Made by a program: the position numbers and the translations under genes. Below, piece by piece: positions 55,027 to 63,900 of a stretch of DNA of 64,000 nucleotides. The stretch lies in NCBI GenBank assembly GCA_025362495.1, contig JANYGI010000040.1, positions 49,406 to 113,405 on the forward strand, read 5' to 3'. Under the pieces are notes generated by a model. That model was not told where the DNA came from and did not search any database. It saw nothing but the letters and a program-made list of their open reading frames with translations. The DNA comes from Byssovorax sp. (lineage in GTDB: Bacteria > Myxococcota_A > Polyangia > Polyangiales > Polyangiaceae). Numbering within the stretch: position 1 is the stretch's first letter; every line of letters starts with the position of its first letter.

Positions 55027-57173
55027 AGCGTCCTCAGGAAGGCGATGAGCGCCTTGCGCTCGTCGGGGGAGAGCTGCGCGGTCTTGCCCATTCGATCCTG
55101 GTTGTACTCGATGAGGCCTTCCAGGGTGTCGAAGCGACCGTCGTGCAGGTACGGAGGCGAGCCCCCGACGTGGAGCAGGGAAGGGGTCTTGAAGCCCTTG
55201 ACCGGATCCTCGGAGAAGCCGGCTCGCGCCGGGAAGGCCTTGAGCGGGGCGACGTTGCGATCGGTGTACTCGGAGGCGGGCACGTGGCAGGTGGCGCAGA
55301 GGGTGGTCGGGCTCTCGAACAGGGCCCTTCCTTTCTGCTCTTCGTCGGTGAGCGCGCGCTCGACCCGGGGCGGCGGCGTCAGGCCCTCGCGCACGAAGGG
55401 CAAGAGCTCTCTCGCGTACATGCCCATCATCGATTTGTTGTCGGTGCCGCCCTCCCAGCGGTGCAGCCCGAAGCCGGCCAGGAGGCGCGCTTCGAGGGTC
55501 GCGCTCTCGCCGTGCCAGCCATACGGGCCAGCGGCCTTGAGCCTGCCGGCGATGATGGGAGTCTGCCGCGCGTACCCGACGCCACCGGTCCCCTCCATCT
55601 CGATATCTCCCCAGCGGGAGCTGAACGAGCTCAGATCGGTCCCCGCGATGAAGTTCGTGAATTTGTGGTCGCCGTTCTTGAAGCTCACCTCGTGCCAGGT
55701 GTGACCGTCGTCGCGCCCTTCGGGGTGACAGCCCGCGCAGGCGAGACCGCCGCTGACGTCGCCCACGGTCGCCGAGTAAAACAGGGCTCGGCCCGCGTGC
55801 AGCTTGTCTTGCTCGACCCCGAGGCCCACGACGATGGGCGGCGGGACCGAGTAATAGCCGTCGCCGGGAGAGAGCTTGATGATCATCACGTCGTAGGTGG
55901 CGCGGCAGAACACGTACGCTTCGTCCTCGTCCTCGGACAGCGCGACTCCCTGCGGCGCGGCGCCGTGCTCGGGCAGATGGAGCACCTGGTCTTCCTTCTT
56001 CGAGAGCCCGTAGGTGCGCGCCGAGACGAGGTTCGGGGCCATCGCCAGAGCGTCGAGTTCGACGAGGTCGTTGCGGCCTTCGTCGACGACGAGCAGCGTG
56101 TTCGATTTCCGTCGATACACCGTCGCGCGCGGCTGCGACAGCGCGACCCTCGCCGACATCACCGGGTTCGCGCCGTCGAGCCAGCGCCCGCTCTGCTGCT
56201 CCATCTCCTTCGAGACGAGATCGGCAAAGTGCGCGGTCGCCCTCGCCGAGCGCCTCGGCGCGCGCGGTACGTCGTGGTCCGTCGAGAGCACGTCGACGCC
56301 GCCGACGCCGAACCAGTCGCTCGGGCCGAGCGCGCCGAGCGCGACGCGCGGGAAGTACGCGCGATCTCCCCTGGGGCTCGCGACGACCGAGTACCCGAGC
56401 GACGCGGGGAGCTTGGTGTTCGCGGGCGAGAGCAGCGGCGCCGCGGGCAGCTCGACGCGCTTCAGCGTCGGCGCGCCACTCGCGCCGAAGTCGACGCGCG
56501 TCACGTCGCTGCCGACGAGGTGGCTCACGTACGCGCGGTAGCCGCTCGCGCCGTCGGCGCCGGGCAGCACCGCGATCCCGCGTGGCTCACGCGCCGTATC
56601 CACCGACCAGAGCACCTTCGATGTCGCGAGATCGATCGCCGAGAGCTGGTGCGACCACGCCGATGTGACGAGGGCGATCTTGTCGTCGGGCGTCACCGAC
56701 ACGCCCCACGCGTCGACCGGGAGATCGATCCGCGCGGCCTCTTTCAGGTCGAGCCCGCTGCGATCGAGCACCAGCAGCGCGCCGCCGCCTTGCCCGATCT
56801 GGCGCACCGTCACGAGCAGTCGATTGCCCACCACGACGACCTGCGCTGGAGCGCCCGGCGCCGTGAAATCCGCGCGCTTCGGCTTCACCTCTGCGGGCAG
56901 CGAGATCGCGTGCACCACCCGGTGATCCTCGTCCGCGATGAAGAGCGCGTCGCTCGCGGGAGTGCGCACGATCACGCTGCCCTCGCGCGGCGTCGTGCTC
57001 CGCGCGGCCGTCGCTGCGCCTGCGCTCGACGTGGGCGCCGCGCTCGCGCTCACCGGCGCTGACGCGCCTGCGGAGCCGGACGCCGCTGGCCGAGGCCCTT
57101 CGTCTGCAGGTGGGTGACAGGCAGTCGCCGCGATCATCAGGATCGCGCTCGCGAGCGTCGTGGTCTTTGTCAT
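55023..57173 (-). CDS. Lipoprotein dihaem cytochrome c with beta-propeller N-terminus
   Basis: 716-residue envelope protein. The signal has lipobox ATAC (Cys19), then a Ser/Ala linker. About 65-440 is a YVTN-like seven-bladed beta-propeller (VIVRTPASDALFIADEDHRV, VVVVGNRLLVTVRQIGQGGG, WGVSVTPDDKIALVTSAWSH). About 445-716 is a MauG/cytochrome-peroxidase-like dihaem domain with CAGCH (479-483) and CATCH (626-630), and a C-terminal YLHDGRFDTLEGLIEYNQDR as in this family. Propeller-plus-dihaem fusions act as envelope oxidases or peroxidases. The start at 57173 gives the signal peptide. The next gene begins inside the stop (ATGA). A short duplicate of part of its propeller lies upstream. Confidence 0.87.
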   Translation of the reverse strand: MTKTTTLASAILMIAATACHPPADEGPRPAASGSAGASAPVSASAAPTSSAGAATAARSTTPREGSVIVRTPASDALFIADEDHRVVHAISLPAEVKPKRADFTAPGAPAQVVVVGNRLLVTVRQIGQGGGALLVLDRSGLDLKEAARIDLPVDAWGVSVTPDDKIALVTSAWSHQLSAIDLATSKVLWSVDTAREPRGIAVLPGADGASGYRAYVSHLVGSDVTRVDFGASGAPTLKRVELPAAPLLSPANTKLPASLGYSVVASPRGDRAYFPRVALGALGPSDWFGVGGVDVLSTDHDVPRAPRRSARATAHFADLVSKEMEQQSGRWLDGANPVMSARVALSQPRATVYRRKSNTLLVVDEGRNDLVELDALAMAPNLVSARTYGLSKKEDQVLHLPEHGAAPQGVALSEDEDEAYVFCRATYDVMIIKLSPGDGYYSVPPPIVVGLGVEQDKLHAGRALFYSATVGDVSGGLACAGCHPEGRDDGHTWHEVSFKNGDHKFTNFIAGTDLSSFSSRWGDIEMEGTGGVGYARQTPIIAGRLKAAGPYGWHGESATLEARLLAGFGLHRWEGGTDNKSMMGMYARELLPFVREGLTPPPRVERALTDEEQKGRALFESPTTLCATCHVPASEYTDRNVAPLKAFPARAGFSEDPVKGFKTPSLLHVGGSPPYLHDGRFDTLEGLIEYNQDRMGKTAQLSPDERKALIAFLRTL

Positions 57174-57272
57174 CTCGGGGGCACGATAACGCCAGGAGGT
57201 CGAAACGTATTCGCGTTGTGCGAAAAGAGCGGGCGATTGTCGGCGGGCGCGGCCGATCGGCGGACGGCGGCG

Positions 57273-57458
57273 TCAGGGATCCTTGCCGAGGTTGGCGGCG
57301 CGAGGATCGATGAGCTCGGCCTCGTGAACACGGACGCGCGCCTTGTATGGGCGGTGAGCCGCCGGCAGCGCGTCGCGGCCTTGCTCGATCTGGCGCACCG
57401 TCACGAGCAGTCGATCGCCTACCACGACGACTGCGCTGGAGCGCCCGGCGCAGAGCAA
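57273..57458 (-). pseudogene. Fossil duplicate of the dihaem cytochrome's propeller start
   Basis: A short minus-strand stretch whose protein (GRSSAVVVVGDRLLVTVRQI) copies the first propeller strands of the gene at 55023 (VVVVGNRLLVTVRQI). At DNA level about 68 bases (57388-57455) match 56790-56858 with only two substitutions and one missing base, so the copy is recent or has been kept similar by gene conversion. The flanks diverge at once. It is not a gene. Confidence 0.8.
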
Positions 57459-57533
57459 CGAGCGTCACGTCATCGCGCGCCGGCCTTCGCACGTGATAAA
57501 GACAGACGTCAGCACCATTCCGTTGGGGGACTT

Positions 57534-59048
57534 TTGAACACGACCACCGCCGATTCCGCAGCAGCCTCGCCGAGCCCCGATTTGCCGGTCAGCGCGTTCG
57601 AGCGTCGCTTCGGTCATCCGCCGGGGCTCGTCGTGCTGTTCTTCGCCGGGATGTGGGAGCGCTTCGCGTACTTCGGCGCGCGCGCGCTGCTGAAGCTCTA
57701 CATGGTCAATTACCTCTTCGTGACGCTCCGCCAAGCAGTCCAGGGCGGCTCTTACGTGGAGGTGGGCAATCCAGACACCGTGATTGGCTGGGGGTTCATC
57801 CGGCATCTGTTGCCGGCGCTGGAGCCCGAGCAACTCCAGCGCTGCGTCGCCGGGGCCATGCCGCGGCTCCTCGAAGGGAACCCCTCCTATCACGTGATGC
57901 CGCTGGCCGACGCCGCCGCGCAATCGCTCGCCGAGCAGACCTGCGCCGCCGCCCCGCAAGCGTCGATGATTTACGGCCTCTACGTGGGCCTCGTCCACCT
58001 GACTCCGCTCCTCGGCGGGCTGCTCGCCGACCGCTTCCTCGGCCAGCGCAGGACGATGCTCGGCGGCGGCGTGCTCCTGGCGACTGGCTACTTCGCCATG
58101 GCCTTCGACGGCTCGTTCTTCCTCGCGCTCGCGCTGGTGATCCTCGGCAGTGGCGCGTTCACGCCGAACGTCTACGCCCAGGTCGGCGGCCTGTATTCCA
58201 GGGGAGATCCGCGTCGTGACGGCGGCTTCACGCTGTTTTACCTCGGGATCAACCTCGGCGCCTTGTTCTGCAACATCGTTTGCGGGACGCTCGCGGTGGT
58301 GGTCGGCTGGCACGCGAGCTTCGTGGCCGCCGGCGTGGGGATGAGCATCGGGCTCGCGATCTCCACGCTGGGGCAAAAGTATCTATCGCCCCTCGGACTC
58401 CCCACCCCCGGGGATAAGCCCGCTTCTCCCCCGGCGAAAACAGCGACGATCGTCGGACTATTCGTGATCCTTTGCCTGCTCGGCGCCGCGTTCTCGGCCC
58501 TGAACGAGCAGCAGGGCAATAGCCTGCAAGCGTGGGCCGACGAGCGGGCCGGGTCTGCGTGGCTCCTGGCGGTCAATCCGGTCGCCATCCTGGTCTTCGC
58601 GCCGCTGCTCGATCTCTTCTGGCGGCGTCAAGCGAGGACAGGAACCCAGCCGAGCGGCGCCTCGAAGATGGCCATTGGCTTCTTCCTCCTCGGCCTCGCG
58701 TTCGTCGCGATGATGGTGGGCGCGAAAGTGCTCGGCGCGGGCCAGGGCAGCCCGCTCTTGCCGCTCTTCTGCACGCTGTTGCTCACCCTCGGAGAGCTCT
58801 ACTTTCTGCCGATCAGCCTGTCGCTCGTGACGAAAATCTTCACGGTGCGCGGGGTGTCGACCATGGTGGCGCTCCTGTTGATGTCGAGCCTGATCGGGAA
58901 CGCGCTGAGCGGGTTCCTCGGCGTCCTCGCGGGCACGTGGTCGACGGCAGCGCTCTTTCTGATCCTCGCCGTGCTCGCGGCTGGAGGCGGCCTCGCGATG
59001 CTGGCGTGCCGGGCTCCGCTGAAGCGGGCTGTCGCGAGCAGCGTTTGA
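57534..59048 (+). CDS. POT-family peptide:proton symporter
   Basis: 504-residue transporter of the proton-dependent oligopeptide (POT/PTR) family, which imports di- and tripeptides. The N-terminus (HPPGLVVLFFAGMWERFAYF) is the classic ExxER-like opening of the family, followed by GARALLKLYMVNYLF. The FYxxINxG motif is present (TLFYLGINLGALFCNIVCGT), and about twelve to fourteen membrane helices are seen. No in-frame ATG precedes the conserved part, so I take the TTG at 57534, which has a GGGGGA ribosome site directly upstream. It stands beside the decayed integrase and may be the last chromosomal gene before the element scar. Confidence 0.88.
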   Translation: MNTTTADSAAASPSPDLPVSAFERRFGHPPGLVVLFFAGMWERFAYFGARALLKLYMVNYLFVTLRQAVQGGSYVEVGNPDTVIGWGFIRHLLPALEPEQLQRCVAGAMPRLLEGNPSYHVMPLADAAAQSLAEQTCAAAPQASMIYGLYVGLVHLTPLLGGLLADRFLGQRRTMLGGGVLLATGYFAMAFDGSFFLALALVILGSGAFTPNVYAQVGGLYSRGDPRRDGGFTLFYLGINLGALFCNIVCGTLAVVVGWHASFVAAGVGMSIGLAISTLGQKYLSPLGLPTPGDKPASPPAKTATIVGLFVILCLLGAAFSALNEQQGNSLQAWADERAGSAWLLAVNPVAILVFAPLLDLFWRRQARTGTQPSGASKMAIGFFLLGLAFVAMMVGAKVLGAGQGSPLLPLFCTLLLTLGELYFLPISLSLVTKIFTVRGVSTMVALLLMSSLIGNALSGFLGVLAGTWSTAALFLILAVLAAGGGLAMLACRAPLKRAVASSV

Positions 59049-59156
59049 ACCGGCGGCGGGGGGGCAGGTAACCCCACGGCGAGGATGTTCCGCGCGCATC
59101 TCCGGGCCGTAGTAATCGGTCGGTCCGCGCTCCACGAGCAGAGCGCGACGTGGCGA

Positions 59157-59326
59157 CGAGTGCGCCTTCACGACCTCCGCGCGAACAGGTCGAGCACGAT
59201 GATCAACCGCTACCGCCGCGCGGCGCGCACCGCGTCGACCAGGCGATCCCCGAGCTGGGTCCGACCGCAACCGGCGAACCGGGCGCGCCGGCTGGAACTG
59301 CAGAAGGAAACGGCGACGGCCCTTGA
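59157..59326 (+). pseudogene. Tyrosine recombinase (integrase) C-terminal remnant
   Basis: The end of a site-specific tyrosine recombinase, badly worn. One frame reads VRLHDLRA, the H-x-x-R box, then jumps straight to NRSSTMINRYRRAART, the segment with the catalytic Tyr (the Y of NRYRR); the loop of about 20 residues between them is missing. The frame then shifts by one and continues VDQAIPELGPTATGEPGAPA to a stop at 59326. No start or N-terminal domain is left. It points toward the tRNA-Leu fragment 50 bases on, the usual place for an integrase of an element that uses a tRNA gene as its attachment site. Confidence 0.75.
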
Positions 59327-59378
59327 GCGCGACGCCCGCGGGGAGCGGCCCATCGCCGAAATCCCCTTCAAAACGTGC

Positions 59379-59432
59379 TGGTACCGAAGGTGGGACTCGA
59401 ACCCACAAGCCCTTTCGGACAGCGGATTTTGA
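59379..59432 (-). other. 3' half of tRNA-Leu(CAA), attachment-site remnant
   Basis: On the minus strand this reads as the second half of a leucine tRNA: the anticodon loop TTCAAAA (anticodon CAA), 3' anticodon stem ATCCGC, long variable arm, T arm GTGGGTTCGAGTCCCAC, and the encoded end ACCA. Upstream of the anticodon loop (towards higher coordinates) tRNA character stops at once: no D arm or 5' acceptor stem follows. Integrative elements that use a tRNA as attB copy exactly this 3' half, so it is an attL/attR scar beside the recombinase remnant, not a working tRNA. Confidence 0.82.
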
Positions 59433-59491
59433 AAGCGGCTGGGGAGGGTAACGAGGGGTCGCACGAGGCCGATCCGCGGGGAAATAGGGGG

Positions 59492-59746
59492 GTGGCCTCC
59501 GGCCCGGAGCGACCTCTCGCGCCCGTTGGTGGCACTTCAGGAGCCCCCGAAGCCACATCACCGACGACCCTGAGCCCCCGCGCGCGCCTCCTCGCTTCGC
59601 TCCTCGACGCGGCCCGGGCGGCGGCCGAGGACGGGGACCTCGAGGCCGCGCGCATCGCCCACCGGGCGGCCGGCGAGCTGCTCGGGATCGAACCCCGCGG
59701 CGACGTCGTCGACCTCGACCAGGAGCGGCGACGGCGAGGCGGCTGA
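59492..59746 (+). CDS. Small helical protein (element-associated family)
   Basis: 84-residue protein from the GTG at 59492. A Pro/Ser-rich start leads to a helix-turn-helix-like helical core, ARLLASLLDAARAAAEDGDL then EAARIAHRAAGELLGIEPRG, ending VVDLDQERRRRGG. A second, start-less copy of the same family lies at 60690. The core has no signal peptide or membrane segment. I cannot name a function. Its position just outside the tRNA attachment remnant suggests it belongs to the integrated element. Confidence 0.55.
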   Translation: MASGPERPLAPVGGTSGAPEATSPTTLSPRARLLASLLDAARAAAEDGDLEAARIAHRAAGELLGIEPRGDVVDLDQERRRRGG

Positions 59747-59934
59747 GTGCCTCGCACTCCGGCGCGGCCCGGCTTGGAAAAGGAAGCGGACCGCGCGAGG
59801 TGAGACTCGCCGGCCCGAGACAAGGGCGATACGAGATCCCGTCGTCACGAAGGTCTCGCCGATTCAGACAGCGCTCGAGCTGCATGAGCGACCGCAAATG
59901 TACGACGGTCCGGCAGAGCGCACGGCCTTGCTCG

Positions 59935-60528
59935 CTAGGCCCAGAGCGCGGACAGCTCCAGCTCGATGGCGTCGAACGGCACCGCGCGCACCATCTCGAC
60001 GTCGTGGAACACCTCGGCCTCACCCCAGCGCCCCGACGCATTGAGGGTGTACACCTCGAGCGTCTTCGCGATGGGATCGAGGAGCCATGCCCACCGCACG
60101 CCCTCGCGCGCGTAGACGGGCATCTTCTCGTCGCGGTCGAAGTCCCTGGTCGACGGGCTCACCACCTCGCAGATCCAGTCGGGGGCGATTGTGGTGAAGG
60201 CCGTATCGGGCAGCTCGGGGACGCGCGCCCGCTGCCAGCCGGCGAGATCGGGCACGAGCACGTCCTCTGCGCCGTCTTCGGTCGGGTCTGGAAAGTGGAG
60301 CTCGACCTCGTCGAGGATGATCCATCCACCGGGCCCACCGCGGCCTCGATCGAACGGCCCGCCGAGGTCCATCCCCAGCGCCGACGACGCCCTCGCGTGC
60401 CGCAGCGCCGGCCGCGGCATCACGTGCAGGGCGCCTCGGATGAGCTCGGCCACCTGGTTGGCGGGCGCGGCCTCGACGTCGGCGTAGGTCGCACGGCGGG
60501 GCGGCAAGGCGCGGGCGGCGGAGGACAT
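59935..60528 (-). CDS. Uma2-family (restriction-endonuclease-fold) protein
   Basis: 197-residue protein of the Uma2 family, a PD-(D/E)XK-type nuclease fold common in Cyanobacteria and Myxobacteria and often found with mobile elements. Landmarks: RRATYADVEAAPANQVAELI at the N-terminus, the acidic PDLAGWQRARVPELPDTAFT and IAPDWICEVVSPSTRDFDRD, followed by KMPVYAREGVRWAWLLDPIA, where the Glu and Lys catalytic residues lie. It may be active but its role is unknown. ATG 60528 (MSSAARALPPRR) is preferred over a Met at 60540. It lies between the two copies of the small helical ORF. Confidence 0.82.
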   Translation of the reverse strand: MSSAARALPPRRATYADVEAAPANQVAELIRGALHVMPRPALRHARASSALGMDLGGPFDRGRGGPGGWIILDEVELHFPDPTEDGAEDVLVPDLAGWQRARVPELPDTAFTTIAPDWICEVVSPSTRDFDRDEKMPVYAREGVRWAWLLDPIAKTLEVYTLNASGRWGEAEVFHDVEMVRAVPFDAIELELSALWA

Positions 60529-60540
60529 GGCGAGCATCAT

Positions 60541-60957
60541 GCCGCAGGGTCGGCGCGGCGGCTACGACGAGGGGCGGCGGGCGGGGAAGATCGATCTCGT
60601 CGTGGCCCACACCGCAAACTACGCGAGGTACGACCCGCGTCGGCGGCCCTCTGTCGCGCCGTCATCGTGCGCCAGCACGTCCGCGCGCGCGCCTGCTCGC
60701 CTCACTCTTCGACGCCCCTCGAGCGGCGGCCGAGGACGGCGACCTCGATGCCGCGCGCATCGCTCACCGGGCTGCCGGCGAGCTGCTCGGCGATCGCCCT
60801 GGCGCCGTCGTCGAGCTGGAGCAGGAACGACGTCGCCGAGGCAAGTGATCGCTCCACGTGTGCCGCGACGACGTATGCGAGCGGAAACGCTACTCCGCCC
60901 CGCGAGGGCGTTCCGGCAGACTGCACGTCTCCGACCATCTCGACGTGTGGCGCCCCG
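60541..60957. other. Non-coding stretch with a degenerate gene copy
   Basis: About 420 bases between the Uma2 start and the end of the MopE-repeat gene. The only coding-like part is the start-less helical ORF copy at 60690-60848. The rest looks like neutral DNA; I see no RNA gene, repeat or hairpin of note. Confidence 0.5.
60690..60848 (+). pseudogene. Second, start-less copy of the small helical ORF
   Basis: Reads RLLASLFDAPRAAAEDGDLD, then AARIAHRAAGELLG, DRPGAVVELEQERRRRGK and a stop at 60848, clearly the same family as the 59492 protein (about 70 per cent identical by eye over 45 residues). No ATG or GTG start lies in frame nearby, so it is a truncated copy. The two copies flank the Uma2 gene, in the same direction. 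Confidence 0.7.
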
Positions 60958-63900
60958 TCAGGGCAGGTAGCAGATGTTGAGCGTCGGCCGCAGGCTCTGC
61001 TGGGCTTCGCTGCTCGCGAACACCGTCGTTCCAGTGAGGTCGCGCTCGAGCAGGATGCCGTCGTTCGGCGCGGCCCCGTTCACCCACGCCTGGACGAGCG
61101 AGACGAGGCTCGCCGAGGTCGTGCTCGTGCCCGGGAACGTCGCCGCGACCGTCGGCGCATAGGCGCTCGCAAAGCTCGCCCACGTCACCGTCGACTCCGA
61201 CCAGGGCGAGAGGACGCGGTGCGCCCGTACCGGCGCTCCGCCGTAGAGCTGCACATGCAGCGTAACCGTGGCCGACTGGATGGTGGCGCTCGCGGGGATG
61301 GCGGAGAGGTCGAAGCGCAGCAGCGCCTGTCGCTGACCTGGGGCGACGCCGCCGGCGGTAAGGGCGCTAGATGCGCCGAAGTTGGCGGTGGGGCCGCCGT
61401 CGCTCCCCGCGCTCGTGGCGATGAGCGCATCGGCGACGCTGCCGGAGAGGCCGCGCTGGAGCGTGATGCAGATCGGACTGCCACAGCCCGGGACGCCGTT
61501 GTCAACCACGCCGTCGCAGTTGTCGTCGATCCCGTTGCAGGTCTCGGTGCCAGGCTGCGCGGTCTGGTTGCAGGCGAGCGCGCCGCTCGAGCACGCCGTT
61601 GTGCCCGCCGAACAGATGCCCAGCTGACCCGTGCTGCAGGCGACAGCGCCGCCGGGGTTCCCGTTGTCGACGACGCCGTTGCAGTCGTTGTCGAGCCCAT
61701 CGCAGGTCTCCGTGCTCGGCGCCGTGTTGCGGTTGCAGACGATCGCGCCGGAGGTGCACGCCGTCGTGCCCCCCGCGCAGACGCCGAGCTGGCCCGTGGA
61801 GCAGGCCGCCCCGCCGCTGGGATTGCCATTGTCGACGACGCCGTTGCAATCGTTGTCGACGCCGTCGCAGGTCTCGGTCGTCGGCGCGTTGGTTTGGTTG
61901 CAGACGATGGCGCCCGCGGTGCATGCCGTGGTGCCCGCCGCGCAGATCCCCTGCTTGCCGGTGCCGCAGGCCGCGTTAGCGCCGGGGCTACCGTTGTCGA
62001 CCGTTCCGTCGCAATCGTTGTCGAGGCCGTCGCAGACCTCGGCCGTCGGGGCATTGGGCGCGCAGGTGTTGGCGTGACCCGAGACGCATGCGGCCACGGT
62101 GTCGCCGCACTGGCCCACGCCGCACGAGATGGTCCCGAGACCCTCGTCCGTTTGACCGTTGCAGTTGTTGTCGACGCCGTCGCAGGACTCCGAAGCGGGG
62201 ATGACCTGACCGACGCACGCGCCGAAGCCCCCGTTCACGCAAGTCTGCGTGCCGACGTGGCAAGCGCCGACGCCCGCCGTGCCGGCCGCGCCGGTGTAGC
62301 AGGACTGCGTGGTGCCGTTGACACAGCTACAGCCCTCGTCGACCTGGCCATTGCAGTTCTCGTCCGAAAGGCCGTCACAGACCTCCGAGCTCGGCTGCGC
62401 GTTCTGCGTGCAGGCGATCGAGCCCGCGGCGCACACGGTGGTGCCGCCGGAGCAGACACCTAGCTTGCCCGTGTTGCAGCCGAGGCCGCCGCCGGGGTTG
62501 CCATTGTCGACGACACCATCGCAGTTGTCGTCGAACCCGTTGCAGCTCTCGGCCGCGGGCTGCACGTTCTGCGAGCAGGTGACCTGGCCGCCCGAGCACA
62601 CCGTGGTGCCGCCGGAGCAGACACCGAGCTTGCCCGTGTTGCAGCCGAGGCCGCCGCCAGGATTGCCATTGTCGACCGCGCCGTCGCAGTTGTTATCGAC
62701 GCCGTCGCAGGTCTCGGCCGAGGGCTGCGTCGTCTGGTGGCAGGTGATAGCGCCGTTGGAGCACACCGTGGTTCCCGCCGAGCACGCGCCGAGGTTGCCC
62801 GTCGCGCAGGCGAGGCCCGCGCCGGGGCTGCCATTGTCGACGACGCCGTCGCAATCGTTGTCGAGGCCGTCGCAAGTCTCGGCCGTTGCCGGCTTCGGCG
62901 TACAGGTGGTGGTCTGACCGTTCGCGCACGCCGCGATCGTGGTGGCGCACTGGCCAACACCGCAGGAGAGCGTCCCGAAACCCTCGTCCTTTTGCCCGTT
63001 GCAGTTATTGTCGACGCCGTCGCATGTCTCCGAAGCGGGGATGACCTGACCGACGCACGCGCCGAAGCTCCCATTCACGCAGGTCTGCGTGCCGGTGTGA
63101 CAGGCACCGACGCCCGCCGTGCCGGCCGAGCCCGTGTAGCAAGACTGCGTGCTGCCATTGACGCAGTTGCAGCCCTCATCGACCTGCCCGTTGCAGTTCT
63201 GATCGAGGACGCCGTCGCAGGTCTCCGTGCTCGGAGCCGAGTTGCGATTGCACACCACGGCGCCCGCCGTGCACGCCGTCGTGCCCGCGGCGCAGACGCC
63301 GAGCTGGCCCGTGGAGCAGGCCGCCCCGCCGCTCGGATTGCCATTGTCGACGACGCCGTTGCAGTCGTTGTCGAGGCCATCGCACGTCTCCGTGCTCGGA
63401 GCGGTGTTGCGATTGCAGACCACCGCGCCACCGGTGCACGCCGTGGTGCCCGCCGCGCAGACGCCCTGTTGCCCGGTGTTGCAGGCGGCGCTGCCGCCGA
63501 TCGGCGCTCCGTTGGGCACAGGTGGGTTCGAGCACTGACCCGTTCCCGCGGTGCACGAGCCGGCGAGGTGGCACTGGTCGAGCGCGGCGCACGTGACGGG
63601 GCTCGCCCCGGCGCAGACCCCGGCCTGGCAAGAGTCGGCCTGCGTGCAAGCGTCGCCGTCGTTGCAGGGGGTGCCGTCCGGCTTGGGCGGGTTGGAGCAG
63701 GCGCCGGTCGCGGTGTTGCAAACGCCCGCGGTGTGGCATTGATCGCCCGCCGCGCAGTCGGACGAGCTCGCGCACACCGACACCACGTTCACCGTCGTGG
63801 GCACGCCGAGCGCCTGCAGCTCCGGCTGGTAGTAGGTCTTGTGGTTGCCCGCCGCGTCGGCCCTCTGTGCCAACGACGTGAGACAGGCGTTTTTGAATTC

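Noticed and set aside
59379..59432. Complete tRNA-Leu gene
   Set aside because: Only the 3' half is present; no D arm or 5' acceptor strand follows, so it cannot make a tRNA.
59800..62463. Plus-strand frame of about 890 codons over Uma2 and the MopE-repeat gene
   Set aside because: The sense-strand genes have clear Uma2, MopE and DNRLRE motifs; this frame mirrors the repeats.
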